64,000 nt of DNA. It comes from Alcanivorax sp. DP30. Lineage in GTDB: Bacteria; Pseudomonadota; Gammaproteobacteria; Pseudomonadales; Alcanivoracaceae. A model generated the notes under the pieces. It searched no databases, was not told the origin of the DNA, and saw nothing but the letters and a program-made list of their open reading frames with translations. The DNA is taken from positions 1-64,000 of the forward strand of contig NZ_WTUY01000005.1 of the NCBI RefSeq assembly GCF_009882945.1, in the 5' to 3' direction. Of the stretch, positions 28,432 to 37,794 are shown in pieces (position 1 is the stretch's first letter; each line of letters begins with the position of its first letter). A program made the translations under genes and the position numbers.

Positions 28432-28470
28432 ATGCCGGAGTTGCATGGAAGCAATTCCGGCATTTTTTTG
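28432..28470 (+). terminator. Rho-independent terminator of unit A
   Basis: Arms ATGCCGGAGTTGC and GCAATTCCGGCAT pair over 13 positions with one G-U, loop ATGGAA, followed by seven T in the plus direction. It lies 36 bases after the GMC stop. Confidence 0.92.
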
Positions 28471-28542
28471 TGTGTCTTTTAGCAAACGGTGGTGACAGAG
28501 TCGTCAACTATTCAGAGGTTCCCTAAACCCCCTTGAGCATTA

Positions 28543-29427
28543 TTATGCCGCCGGATTGCTATACAGATCATGCAGTTGGCCACCTTCAGCGAACAACTTC
28601 TCACGCCACAGTTTTTCCAGCCCTTTGGTGTCATGTTGATCAGGGTGGAAATCCGGCTGAATGAACTCAGGAAGGCGCGAAAGGATTTGCGATACAAACC
28701 CGTTACGACCTAGCAAAATATTCAGACCTTTAACATTATCGCTGATGTTGCCGAGCTGGCCGTCTTTGACAAGCATCCAGCTCCAGGTGATGCCCAGCAT
28801 CGGCAGCAAGACGACCATCGAGGCGAGGGCTGCAGCCACGCGCTCTGTACGGCTGTTACCAATAAGCTCATATACGTCGTAGGCAACAGATTTGTGTTCC
28901 AGCTCTTCGAGCGCATGCCACTGCCATATTTTGAGCATTTCAGGGTCTGCCTGGCGTACAAAATTCTCGTCTTCAAGTAGCTGCTCGGCGAGAAGCGCAG
29001 TAAAGTGCTCCATAAACGTGGTGGCGGCTAGCCGAGTGCTCGGCGGCAACTTCTCTAGTATGGCCAAGCCAATTTTGACAAACCGATCTGGCGACTGCAT
29101 GTCATAGCCGTACTCGGCGAGAATCTGGTTCAGCCTGTCGTGCTCTCGTCCGTGAATGGCCTCCTGCCCCATGAAGCCCGATATGGCCGCCCGTAGAGAT
29201 TCGTCCTTAACCTGACCACGAAAGTGTCTAACGGACTCCATGAAATAGCGTTCACCAGGTGGGAAAAAACCGGAGAGCATGGCAAAGAAAGTCGTTGCTG
29301 TGGCATTTCCAGCATAAAAATACTTTGGAATGGAATCCGGAAATTGAAAATTGATATGACGCGGTGGAATGCCCACCAGCGCGCCGCTGAGTTTCTTAAT
29401 GCTTTTTACCGTATTAGACGAGCGCAT
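28543..29427 (-). CDS. PF10118 protein, possible diiron enzyme, copy 2
   Basis: A 294-residue paralogue of the proteins at 20040 and 41257. The proposed ligands are Glu59 (GER), Glu89-x-x-His92 (QEAIH), Glu140 (MEHFTA) and Glu175-x-x-His178 (LEELEHKSVAYD). The spacing from first to second is 30 residues in all three copies. A hydrophobic segment follows at about 200-220. GGAGG four bases before the ATG at 29427 sets the start; the frame is open from 29442. It is the last gene of unit B, 41 bases after the SDR gene. The product ends close to the terminator of unit A, with which it converges. Confidence 0.75.
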   Translation of the reverse strand: MRSSNTVKSIKKLSGALVGIPPRHINFQFPDSIPKYFYAGNATATTFFAMLSGFFPPGERYFMESVRHFRGQVKDESLRAAISGFMGQEAIHGREHDRLNQILAEYGYDMQSPDRFVKIGLAILEKLPPSTRLAATTFMEHFTALLAEQLLEDENFVRQADPEMLKIWQWHALEELEHKSVAYDVYELIGNSRTERVAAALASMVVLLPMLGITWSWMLVKDGQLGNISDNVKGLNILLGRNGFVSQILSRLPEFIQPDFHPDQHDTKGLEKLWREKLFAEGGQLHDLYSNPAA

Positions 29428-29468
29428 ATCGCCTCCAATCAATAATGTGATAGTTAAAGAGAAAAATG

Positions 29469-30335
29469 TCAGGCCATGCCCTGATGCGTTTTTTTATTTT
29501 TGCTGCTTTGCTGTTTTTTAAACATAATTTCAAGCAAGCGTTGGTAGCCTGTGGGTATCAGTCTCTGTGTGGTGTCCAGCATGACCGCGTCACCGCCTAC
29601 CAAAACTCTTCGCCGGTTTTTCCGCACGCCTTTCAGGATGGTTCTAGCGGCAGCTTCGGGTGTGGTCATGGCAATTTTTTCGAACATGCTGGCAATCTCT
29701 TCTTTGTCGCCCATGTTCATGCTGCCCATGTCTCCCATGCGACTATTACGCGCGATGTTAGTCTTTACTCCACCTGGATGAACGCAAGTCGCGCTGACAA
29801 GGCCGCCCGCGATATCCAGCTCTTCACGTAATGATTCTGTAAATCCGCGAACAGCAAATTTTGCGGCGTTGTAGGCTGACTGGGTTGGAACACCGATAAT
29901 GCCGAAAACGCTGGAGATATTGACGATATGGCCTTCACCTATTTTCTGGAGATGGGGAAGAAATGCCTTTGTACCGTATACGACACCCCAGAAATTGATA
30001 TTCATCAGCCATTCAAAGTTTTCATAGCTCATGTTCTCGACGGTCTCACCCAGTCCCACACCGGCATTGTTCATGATGAGATTTACTTTTCCGTGTGTTG
30101 ATACGGTATCTTCCGCGTATTGATAAACCGCATTTTTGTTGCTGACATCAACAACATGAGTGCTGATGTTGACGGCGTAGCCTGCCAGTAATTCGACCGT
30201 CTTCTCTAGGCTTTCTTCGCTGATATCAGAGATCGCTAAGTGGCAGCCTTCTTTTGCTAGAGCAATCGCCGTGGCTTGCCCGATGCCCGACCCGGCGCCA
30301 GTGATCGCCGCGACTTTTCCTGAAAATGATTTCAT
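29469..30335 (-). CDS. Short-chain dehydrogenase/reductase (unit B)
   Basis: A 288-residue classical SDR. TGAGSGIG (12-19) binds the cofactor, with Asp37 of the following AISDIS likely favouring NAD+. NNAG is at 89-92, and the catalytic Ser141/142, Tyr155-x-x-x-Lys159 are present. The extra C-terminal region of about 50 residues ends in a Lys-rich tail. Its ATG overlaps the TGA of the monooxygenase gene. In context it would oxidise a secondary alcohol to the ketone that the adjacent monooxygenase uses; this is inferred from the gene set. Confidence 0.88.
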   Translation of the reverse strand: MKSFSGKVAAITGAGSGIGQATAIALAKEGCHLAISDISEESLEKTVELLAGYAVNISTHVVDVSNKNAVYQYAEDTVSTHGKVNLIMNNAGVGLGETVENMSYENFEWLMNINFWGVVYGTKAFLPHLQKIGEGHIVNISSVFGIIGVPTQSAYNAAKFAVRGFTESLREELDIAGGLVSATCVHPGGVKTNIARNSRMGDMGSMNMGDKEEIASMFEKIAMTTPEAAARTILKGVRKNRRRVLVGGDAVMLDTTQRLIPTGYQRLLEIMFKKQQSSKNKKTHQGMA

Positions 30336-31858
30336 CGTTGCGCCTCTATATTGAGTGTGTTGCTCAGAAGTTTTTGGACGAGATTGCGTTTCGTTTTATG
30401 TAGGTTTGTCGTTTCGAATTTAAGGTGGCCATCATTCATTTTTCCATAACGAAGCGCCGGCAGGTCGTGAAGATAATCGTTGAGGTTTTGCCAAGGATCT
30501 TTGTTGCCTTGGCGTGGCAGGCGGTCATCAGCACGTTGAATGTAGCCAGATCGAAGGTTGAGAAAGTTGACATCAGAGCCACACCCTTCCTCGTCGATAG
30601 GGGTCACCTTTTCTGCGCCTGTCTTGCGCATATGCTTGAGAAGCCGACAAACAAATTCGGAGGCAATATCTGCCTTGAGGGTCCAGGACGCGTTGGTATA
30701 GCCAAAGACCAGTGCCATATTAGGCACTTTTTCAAGCATTAAGCCTTTGTACATCATGGTGTTTGAGAGATTGACGTGCGTACCATCAACACGTAGCTCT
30801 GCGCCGCCCAACATTTGCAAATCCAGACCGGTAGCTGTGACGATAATATCGGCAGGTATCCAATCCCCAGATTCCAGTTTTATACCGGTTTTGGTGACAT
30901 TTTTTATATGATCCGTCACCACGGAAGCCTTGCCTTCACGAAGCACCTTGAACAGATCCCCCTTGGGAACTGCGCACATTCGTTCCTCCCATGGGTTGTA
31001 GTGAGGTTGAAAATGCTTCATGTCGATATCCGGCCCCAGTTGTTTGCGAGCAGCGGCCAGCAGTAATCTGCGGATCGCTTTGGGCTTACGAATCGATAGG
31101 TTAAATACGGTTCTCTGCAGCAGGATATTGCGTGTGCGCGCCATGCGGTAAACAAGCATTTCTGGCAGTACTCGGCGCAGGTTTTTCGAGATGAGATCTT
31201 GCTCAGGGACGGAGGCAACATAAGTAGGGGAGCGCTGTAACATGGTGACATGCGCAGCGCGGTCGGTCATCGCGGGCACCAGTGTTACGGCGGTGGCGCC
31301 GCTGCCGATCACGACAACTCGCTTACCCGTATAGTCGTAGTTATCTGGCCAGTGCTGCGGGTGAATTACGTCGCCGCCAAAGCGATTGATTCCAGGAATT
31401 TTCGGTGTGTAGCCGGCGTCATAGTTATAATAACCGGTACAGTTGAGGACAAACCCAGCGGTGAAAACTTCTTCTTCACCGGTTTCCTCGTTCAACGCGG
31501 TAACCGTCCAGCGATTGAATTCGCTGCTCCAGTCCTCGGCAGTGACTTTCAGGCCAAAATGAATTTTCTTGTGGACCTGATGATGCTCAGCGGTTTCTTC
31601 GATGTAATTGCGAATAGAGGGGCCATCGGCAAGCATCTTGGTGTCTGTCCAAGGCCGAAAGTTATAGCCGAGTGTGAACATATCGGAGTCCGAACGGATG
31701 CCGGGATAGCGAAATAAATCCCAGGTGCCACCAACGCGCTTGCGTCGCTCAAGGATGCCATAGCGTAGATCTGGGCACTTGCGGCTTAGGTGACAAGCCG
31801 CACCGACGCCGGAAAGGCCCGCGCCAATGATCAGCACGTCGAGGTGTTTATGTTTCAT
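30332..31858 (-). CDS. Class B flavoprotein monooxygenase, EthA/AlmA-like (Baeyer-Villiger type)
   Basis: A 508-residue FAD- and NADPH-dependent monooxygenase. It has GAGLSG at 12-17, RYPGIRSDSDM at 50-60, the Baeyer-Villiger fingerprint FGGDVIHPQHWP at 160-171 and the second dinucleotide motif GSGATA at 185-190. Much of the chain resembles mycobacterial EthA as I remember it, and also AlmA, the long-chain alkane monooxygenase of Acinetobacter and Alcanivorax. EthA-type enzymes insert oxygen into ketones to give esters. The gene overlaps both neighbours by four bases (ATGA). The fingerprint and the adjacent hydrolase favour ketone oxidation, but an AlmA role remains possible. Confidence 0.9.
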   Translation of the reverse strand: MKHKHLDVLIIGAGLSGVGAACHLSRKCPDLRYGILERRKRVGGTWDLFRYPGIRSDSDMFTLGYNFRPWTDTKMLADGPSIRNYIEETAEHHQVHKKIHFGLKVTAEDWSSEFNRWTVTALNEETGEEEVFTAGFVLNCTGYYNYDAGYTPKIPGINRFGGDVIHPQHWPDNYDYTGKRVVVIGSGATAVTLVPAMTDRAAHVTMLQRSPTYVASVPEQDLISKNLRRVLPEMLVYRMARTRNILLQRTVFNLSIRKPKAIRRLLLAAARKQLGPDIDMKHFQPHYNPWEERMCAVPKGDLFKVLREGKASVVTDHIKNVTKTGIKLESGDWIPADIIVTATGLDLQMLGGAELRVDGTHVNLSNTMMYKGLMLEKVPNMALVFGYTNASWTLKADIASEFVCRLLKHMRKTGAEKVTPIDEEGCGSDVNFLNLRSGYIQRADDRLPRQGNKDPWQNLNDYLHDLPALRYGKMNDGHLKFETTNLHKTKRNLVQKLLSNTLNIEAQR

Positions 31859-32823
31859 GGTGTAAGTCTCCGATCGGTGGAGCGTATGTGATTTCCTTGC
31901 GGGTCAAGGTGCTGAAGAAAGTCCAGCACTGCTCCGGTAAAAATACTGTTGCGGTCACCCGCTACCATATGACCTGCTTGATGGATTACTCGGTACTTGG
32001 CATGTGGCACGAGGGCTAATAATTCCTGGGCTCCTGCTTCGCTGAGTACATCACTGTGATGGCCGCGGATGAGTAATATCGGTAATTTGAGTTTGCTTGC
32101 TGCAAGATTGAGTCGCGCTCGGCCGAACATGCCTTCATTTGCTTCAGGGATTACCGCATGATCAAGAAACGCAGGATCCCAGTGCCAATGGAGACGGCCA
32201 TTAGCGTCCTGGCGGAGGTTTTTTCGCAAGCCCTGTGAGCTTGATGGTGCTTTTCGTGTTGGGTTATAGGCAGCCACGGCATCCTGAACCTGATCCAGAG
32301 AGTCGAAACCGTCAGGGTGGCGGCGCATGAACTCAATCACCCGGCGAACGCCTTTGGTCTCAAGCCGTGGGGCCACATCCACCAGTACCAGACCTCGACA
32401 GGGCAAGGGGGGCTCCTCCCCAAGGGTAAGCATGGCCGTCAGTCCGCCCATTGACGCTCCCACGATATAAGGTGATGTGGGAAGTGATTGGATGATGGCG
32501 CGGAGGTCTGATACCAGCGCGGTGCCGCTGTAATCCCCTTCAGGGCACCACTGGCTTTGACCATGACCGCGGGCATCAATGCAGGTAGCGCAGTACCCTG
32601 ATCTGGCCAGAGCTGTTGCCGTGTGCGCCCAGGCATGACGGGTCTGTCCGCCGCCATGCAGCAAAAGCACCTGCGGTGACTTCGGGTCCCCGAACTGGGT
32701 TGCACTAAGAACCAACCCGCCGTTTCCCGGGAACTGTATATCCCTGCCAGATTCCGGTGAGTGCTTTGAATCGCTGTAGGCAAGGCTTGCGAGGCTGTCG
32801 TGAGGATGCATCATTATAGGCAT
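31855..32823 (-). CDS. Alpha/beta-hydrolase (unit B)
   Basis: A 322-residue alpha/beta-hydrolase. HGGGQTRHAW near residue 56 gives the oxyanion region, the nucleophile elbow is GASMGG with Ser124, a late Asp lies in the RGHHSD segment and the His in QAGHMVAGD. It could cleave the ester or lactone made by the monooxygenase downstream, with which it is translationally coupled. The first ATG is only 6 bases from the operator copy at 32830-32849 and no ribosome binding site is seen; the ATG at 32814 or 32811, or leaderless translation, should be considered. Confidence 0.85.
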   Translation of the reverse strand: MPIMMHPHDSLASLAYSDSKHSPESGRDIQFPGNGGLVLSATQFGDPKSPQVLLLHGGGQTRHAWAHTATALARSGYCATCIDARGHGQSQWCPEGDYSGTALVSDLRAIIQSLPTSPYIVGASMGGLTAMLTLGEEPPLPCRGLVLVDVAPRLETKGVRRVIEFMRRHPDGFDSLDQVQDAVAAYNPTRKAPSSSQGLRKNLRQDANGRLHWHWDPAFLDHAVIPEANEGMFGRARLNLAASKLKLPILLIRGHHSDVLSEAGAQELLALVPHAKYRVIHQAGHMVAGDRNSIFTGAVLDFLQHLDPQGNHIRSTDRRLTP

Positions 32824-32829
32824 TTATTT

Positions 32830-32849
32830 ATTTGGCCAAACAACCAAAT
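32830..32849. promoter_or_regulatory. Shared operator, copy 2 (unit B)
   Basis: ATTTGGCCAAACAACCAAAT; on the minus strand it reads ATTTGGTTGTTTGGCCAAAT, one base different from copy 1. It touches the 5' end of the alpha/beta-hydrolase gene, so bound protein would cover the transcription or translation start. Confidence 0.7.
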
Positions 32850-32930
32850 ATTAGCGTTTCTTCTACACAAAGAAAAGTCCTATTTGACGATATTGATGAT
32901 CATTCAGCGGTGTGGCATACGGTGAGGACA

Positions 32931-32954
32931 GAAAAAAGCCCCCATAAAGGGGGC
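32931..32954 (-). terminator. Rho-independent terminator of unit C
   Basis: On the minus strand GCCCCC/GGGGGC (32949-32954 with 32938-32943) around a 5-nt loop is followed by TTTTTTC. It lies 31 bases after the stop of the 1026-residue lipoprotein gene. Confidence 0.9.
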
Positions 32955-32984
32955 ATGAAAGTGCGTTAGCACAAGGGGAATATA

Positions 32985-35900
32985 TTAAAAATCTTTTACC
33001 GGCAAAAAGGTAAAGGTCAGATCTACGCCGAGGGGGGGGACTTCCAGCTCAACACCCGCCAAGCCGATTCCCAAGAGATCAATGTTGGCCGGTATGATGA
33101 GAGGGTCGGGGTTACGGACTTTGAGAATCAGACGACCATCATCGACAAAGCGCAGGGGCCCTTCGAGGACGACTCCGGTAATTACTTTGCTGCGGATGTC
33201 ATGCCCGAGTTCTATAATTAGCCGTGGTTCTAACTCTGGTGCATCCACCATGAGATCAAGCGTAGCACTGAACCAGGGGCCATCCGGGGTTTCGGTGATA
33301 TGGCCCGTAATGGGTTGATTGTTTTCGTATGCCAATCGAAGTATCAGAGGACCGGTGTCCAGCGGTATTGTGATTAATCCCAGTGCGCGAGCTTCCAGAA
33401 AGACACTGGTCGTTGAGAGAACGGTAGGGAAGACTTTGGCGATGACGGAGCCGGTAACTACATTTGACGTCATGGGGTTGCTGTCGATTAAACGGCGGTT
33501 GACACTAACATTCGAATCATAATTGCTTACACCCGCTTGTAACGCGCCTGACCCGACAAAGGCATATTTCTTTTCCGGGCAATCCTCGCCTATACCACAG
33601 CCAATGTTGGCACTGGTTACTACTCCCGATCTGCTTTTTAGCCTAAGCTTTAGGAAGTTGGCATCGGCAGTTGCTCCGCCGTTACCGTCGGGAACCGCAC
33701 CTTGCTCGTTGTCATCGATACTAAGATTAGCGTTAACATCTGCAACCGGCAGAGAGCGTAACGATACACGGGTGATCTGGTCCTCTTCCCCTGTTACAAC
33801 GAAGTGATTGGTTAGGTCTGGGCCTCCTTCTCTAAGTTCTGGGGCTGTGGAACTGGACTGAGAGATTTGACGTGTTTGTATCGGTGCACCATCGGTTGAA
33901 CATATGGCATTGGTGCCACAAACAGGCGAGTTTTGCTCGGAGTGCAGGGTGTAGCGATAAAGCTCGCCAATCTGCCACGGGTTGTCCGGAAAAAACTCTA
34001 CTCTCTGGGCAAGCACCTTGAGACGACCATTGATGGGCTCCCATTCGTTATTGTTGGTATCAAAGTGTTCAACAACAAAAGTCTGATCATTAACCGTGTC
34101 GGCGTCGATACTGCGGCTAAAGATGACTCGAATACTAAAATCCTTGAACATATTCGGTACAGGATAGAGCGGGTCGCTATTTTTACCTCCTACACATCGG
34201 CCATTGCGCCAAGTCTCTCTTTCGCCGGTAAGATCGACATCGGTTAACGCACAGGGGTAACCGGGAAAAACAGCCGCGACAAGTGGTGCACGTAACTCAT
34301 TGGTGCTGCCATTGGGAAGAACGAAGTCCGGCAGACGGATATTGAGTGTCTGGTCCTGGTTGAGCGGGTTCCCCTGCGTATCTCGGAGCAGGCTGGTGAG
34401 GGCGAGCTGGACGTCTTTTCCGTGTTGAAGGATATCTCCCCCGATGACAATCGTGGCGCCATCGTGTCGCATTGGGTACTTCATTACTACACCATCAACA
34501 GAAACCTGTACAGCACCGTCAAGGAAAACCGAAGCTGGGTCCAATGGTTTGTTGAAGTTCAGGATAACGGGGTCACCAGGTCTTGCATTGGGTTGGAACG
34601 TTTCCCCCGGTGCCCAAGACTGGAGCTGCAAGGGCCGTGTATCTGGGCTTGGGGTAGGCGCTTGGCGCTGGTTTTGATAGGCCTCCATGCGAAATGAGAG
34701 CAGGCCAGATGCCCTCTCTAAGCCCAGCACTTCAAGTTCAACCACACTGACCGCATCCAGTACCAGCACACCATCTTTTACAATGGCTAAACCCGCCACC
34801 TGCACATTTAGCAGATTCTGGCTGAGAGCCGCATTGGGTTCTGTACCCTCAGCTGTCATTGCTGCATCCATATTAAGAAGGGCATAGCGGGGGACCGATG
34901 GGGAATCACTGAAAGGATTCGGGATCAGATACCCATTAGCGTCGCTGAGTATCGTGATGGTGACTTCACCGGTTTCTAGCCCGGACGGTACTTCGCCCAG
35001 TATATTGACGTCGACGTCGGTGCCTCGCAGTACGGAACCAGCGGGGACTCGCAGAGGAACGGCATCAGGAAAGTTGGGAGCAAAAGCCAGATCTGCTGCT
35101 AGATTCCCGCTCAATACGGTAAATGATTCATCTCCCAATACAAAGGATTGTACTGGTACCTGATTGATCGGGTTGCCGGTTAAAATTGACGCTAGTTCAG
35201 GTTGCTCAGCTCCAAGGCTGCCAACTTTGAGAATGGATGTAGCACGGGGAAGTGTCGTTTTCGGTACAAAAGTCCGATTGTACACCGGTAACTGTTCACC
35301 GGTAGTCTGGGCGCGCAGCCCAGCAATCGTCAGTGTGTGTTCAACAGGTTGTAGATCTTGCTCAGGATCTAGTGTCAGGTAACGGCCCCGCAAGAAGAGG
35401 GAGGCGGGAACCAGCTTGCCCAGGTTGTCACGAAGTTGAACCGATCCGGTTTCGCCATATGCTGTGCTGACTGGGTCAACCGTCTGGTTAAACGACATCC
35501 TGAGGGTGCTCATGTCGTTGGGACGCCTGGCATCATCAATTGACTCTAGCAATGACGGTTGGTCTAAAGGAGTGGCTGAAAGCAGAGTGAAAGAGCCGCT
35601 TCCCATGCTTTGCGATGCGCCGTCTTGACTGCCTGCAGTCCGAAAGCCAACGCGGTTCACGGAGTCGTCATCAATGGCTCCTAAGCCACCATCGTTGACA
35701 ACCAGATGGTACCCTTCAGCCGGAGCCAGCTGCGATTGAGGATACAGGGCCAGGCCTCTGCCATTGTCTACCACTTGATAGTCAACCATGACGGTATTCC
35801 CATCAGTATCACTGGCCAGCTGTAGGCGTGAGTCAATGTCATCAATAACCTCTTGCTCAAGTGCAGAGGAAAATCGCAGGATCACTGGCGCGGTAACTGG

Positions 35901-36065
35901 CACTTCTGTCTGGCCGGGATAAGGGTATGAAAAAATTAGTGTCTCTGGTGTGCTCCAGGGATTGTTTACATCGCCCTTGTCGCCACCGCATCCGGTCAGA
36001 AGGGCTGCTATGGCGATCGCCAGAATAGTAAAAAACTGATGGATTGTGCTGGAATTATTATTCAT
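32985..36065 (-). CDS. Large lipoprotein with bacterial Ig-like (SbsA-type) repeats
   Basis: A 1026-residue protein with lipobox LLTGC (Cys26). The N-terminal part has Big-like repeats around residues 40-145 (SYPYPGQTEVPVTAPVILRF start, YPQSQLAPAEGY later) and again near 495-585 and 640-720, each with a segment of the type P.. ..I.i.FS/N..lD. A C-terminal region of about 250 residues is beta-rich and lacks Cys. Three Cys pairs in the middle may form disulfides. It lies 34 bases after the FadL-like porin gene and probably works with it at the outer membrane, for example binding or passing hydrophobic substrate. The start has AGGAG upstream. No enzyme motif is seen. Confidence 0.75.
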   Translation of the reverse strand: MNNNSSTIHQFFTILAIAIAALLTGCGGDKGDVNNPWSTPETLIFSYPYPGQTEVPVTAPVILRFSSALEQEVIDDIDSRLQLASDTDGNTVMVDYQVVDNGRGLALYPQSQLAPAEGYHLVVNDGGLGAIDDDSVNRVGFRTAGSQDGASQSMGSGSFTLLSATPLDQPSLLESIDDARRPNDMSTLRMSFNQTVDPVSTAYGETGSVQLRDNLGKLVPASLFLRGRYLTLDPEQDLQPVEHTLTIAGLRAQTTGEQLPVYNRTFVPKTTLPRATSILKVGSLGAEQPELASILTGNPINQVPVQSFVLGDESFTVLSGNLAADLAFAPNFPDAVPLRVPAGSVLRGTDVDVNILGEVPSGLETGEVTITILSDANGYLIPNPFSDSPSVPRYALLNMDAAMTAEGTEPNAALSQNLLNVQVAGLAIVKDGVLVLDAVSVVELEVLGLERASGLLSFRMEAYQNQRQAPTPSPDTRPLQLQSWAPGETFQPNARPGDPVILNFNKPLDPASVFLDGAVQVSVDGVVMKYPMRHDGATIVIGGDILQHGKDVQLALTSLLRDTQGNPLNQDQTLNIRLPDFVLPNGSTNELRAPLVAAVFPGYPCALTDVDLTGERETWRNGRCVGGKNSDPLYPVPNMFKDFSIRVIFSRSIDADTVNDQTFVVEHFDTNNNEWEPINGRLKVLAQRVEFFPDNPWQIGELYRYTLHSEQNSPVCGTNAICSTDGAPIQTRQISQSSSTAPELREGGPDLTNHFVVTGEEDQITRVSLRSLPVADVNANLSIDDNEQGAVPDGNGGATADANFLKLRLKSRSGVVTSANIGCGIGEDCPEKKYAFVGSGALQAGVSNYDSNVSVNRRLIDSNPMTSNVVTGSVIAKVFPTVLSTTSVFLEARALGLITIPLDTGPLILRLAYENNQPITGHITETPDGPWFSATLDLMVDAPELEPRLIIELGHDIRSKVITGVVLEGPLRFVDDGRLILKVRNPDPLIIPANIDLLGIGLAGVELEVPPLGVDLTFTFLPVKDF

Positions 36066-36099
36066 TGCTCTTCTCCTGGTATTAATCGCATGTCTGTTG

Positions 36100-37461
36100 T
36101 TAAAACTTTAGCGACAGAGAGGCAGAAAATACGTTTATCTCACCATCAGCCCTTACCGTTTCATAAGGGGCTGGATCGGTGGAAGAGTTGATGGAGGTCA
36201 ATTCGAAATCAGCTTCATCCAGCATTTGATACTGGTAAGCGAAGGCGAGTTCTAATGGCATTTCAATTATTGGTGCGCTGGCCAGACGGTAGCTGGCACC
36301 CAGACCGAAAACCTTTTTATCGGTGTCAAGATAGTTAACATCCTGGGATCGGCTGGATTTTAAAGGTGAGTCCTCCAGGGCTGCGCCGGCAAAGAGTTTC
36401 ATGGACTCCGACCACTGATAGCTAACGCCAATTCGGGGAATGGTGATGTCGTCAAACGCTAGATTAGCCTGATCGCGAATAGTATCGCCGGCAAACTCGC
36501 TTTCAAGCGCAGACCAATTGTGCTGCTCAATGCCTGCCGTCAATTCGAATTTGCCAACGGGAAGCAAAATGGCTGCGCCGAGAACTTCAGGTTGATAGGT
36601 ATCAATTGTACTAAGCGCTAGGCTCAGGCCTGGTTCAGGGATAACTCCCGGCACAACCACATTGGCATCCACGGATACCTCATAGCTACTTTCCCCCCGC
36701 CAGAAAAGAGCCAGCTCCATCTTATCCATTCCAAAAGGCATGCACTCGCTTGTACCGCAAAACATTTCTCCAGAGCGGATATTGATACCTAGTGCCGGTG
36801 ATAGGGATGGAGAGGCTTCCAGGGAAAGTTTTTCAGAGTCTGTGTTGCCGCCAAGGTCTGAAACTGCTTCCAGGTTGGCTTTGGCCTGGAGGGTAAGACG
36901 TGCTGATGCGCCGACGTCAACGCCCCTCAGGACGTTGCTGATAGCGCCACCAAAGGCGAGATAAAGTGGCTGAGATTCATAGCGTAGAAACTGCCCTTTC
37001 TGGCTGGTATTGGCCTGATAGGGCAATAGGTTGGATGTGTATTGGTCTACACCCACGTTCAGGCCAAAGTAAATGGGCTTGCCGATGCTGGAAATGCCGG
37101 CGACGCGGCTTTTGAAGCCGATTAATAATAGTTCGGAACTGGTGTCAGAGAGGATATCATTCTCTCGCTCCAAAGGGTCTGTTCCTCCCAGTGATTTGGC
37201 ACGTAATTCCTGGTCGCCATACTGCACAATGACTCCCAGTTCGCCCTCCGGAGAGCGGGCCATGGCGGCCGGGTTGTAGTACACCGACCAGCTGTTGGAT
37301 GCAAAAGGACTGAATGCCAAGGCAGTGCCGGCATTCATCGGGCCTAGCCCATAAGTGCTCGCTCCGTCGCCAGCACCGCCAATGGCCAAGCCGGGTGAGA
37401 GCAATGCTGTAGTGCACGTGAAGAAAAGGAGAGGTAACCGTTTTGTTTTTTTTGCAGACAT
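36100..37461 (-). CDS. FadL/OmpP1/TodX-like outer-membrane hydrocarbon transporter
   Basis: A 453-residue beta-barrel protein with a signal peptide (basic start, hydrophobic core, cleavage near residue 27) and a C-terminal Phe (SLSLKF), as for Bam-inserted barrels. The mature N-terminus has STYGLGPMNAGTALAFSPFASNSWSVYYNPAAMA, resembling the hatch of FadL-family porins with the conserved NPA. Long aromatic-edged strands follow. FadL proteins take up long-chain fatty acids or aromatic and aliphatic hydrocarbons. It heads unit C, with AGGAG before the ATG and an operator copy 61 bases upstream. Some tools label this group TraF-like. Confidence 0.8.
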   Translation of the reverse strand: MSAKKTKRLPLLFFTCTTALLSPGLAIGGAGDGASTYGLGPMNAGTALAFSPFASNSWSVYYNPAAMARSPEGELGVIVQYGDQELRAKSLGGTDPLERENDILSDTSSELLLIGFKSRVAGISSIGKPIYFGLNVGVDQYTSNLLPYQANTSQKGQFLRYESQPLYLAFGGAISNVLRGVDVGASARLTLQAKANLEAVSDLGGNTDSEKLSLEASPSLSPALGINIRSGEMFCGTSECMPFGMDKMELALFWRGESSYEVSVDANVVVPGVIPEPGLSLALSTIDTYQPEVLGAAILLPVGKFELTAGIEQHNWSALESEFAGDTIRDQANLAFDDITIPRIGVSYQWSESMKLFAGAALEDSPLKSSRSQDVNYLDTDKKVFGLGASYRLASAPIIEMPLELAFAYQYQMLDEADFELTSINSSTDPAPYETVRADGEINVFSASLSLKF

Positions 37462-37521
37462 TTCAGGCTCCTAAAGGGGCTGTTCTGGTTATAGATGGTG
37501 AGTTGTTCTGATTTTCTGTTT

Positions 37522-37541
37522 ATTTGGTTAAACAACCAATA
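37522..37541. promoter_or_regulatory. Shared operator, copy 3 (unit C)
   Basis: ATTTGGTTAAACAACCAATA; on the minus strand TATTGGTTGTTTAACCAAAT, 16 of 20 positions equal to copy 2. It lies 61 bases upstream of the FadL-like gene. The weaker right arm (CCAATA) suggests lower affinity. Confidence 0.6.
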
Positions 37542-37794
37542 TTGGTCTCAGGCCTAGCTGTCTGTGTCCATGACTGTAATGACGTTGTGCTCTGGCGCTC
37601 CGGTAATGTCACACATTATTGCGTGACGCCCAGTCGTCGTCTATGACGAGATGCCGTGTTCTGTTGCTGACCAGGCATGGGTTATCGAGTGGTGTAACGC
37701 CTCCTGGGCAGCGCTAAAGCGCACGGTCAACTGGATCTGGAGAGCTCTGCTGGCGTGACATGTACAAGCAGGCTCCACACTTTCTCTGGCACAG

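Noticed and set aside
30332-31858. Naming the unit B monooxygenase almA outright
   Set aside because: EthA and AlmA share these motifs; the Baeyer-Villiger fingerprint and the adjacent hydrolase fit ketone oxidation at least as well, so no gene symbol was given.
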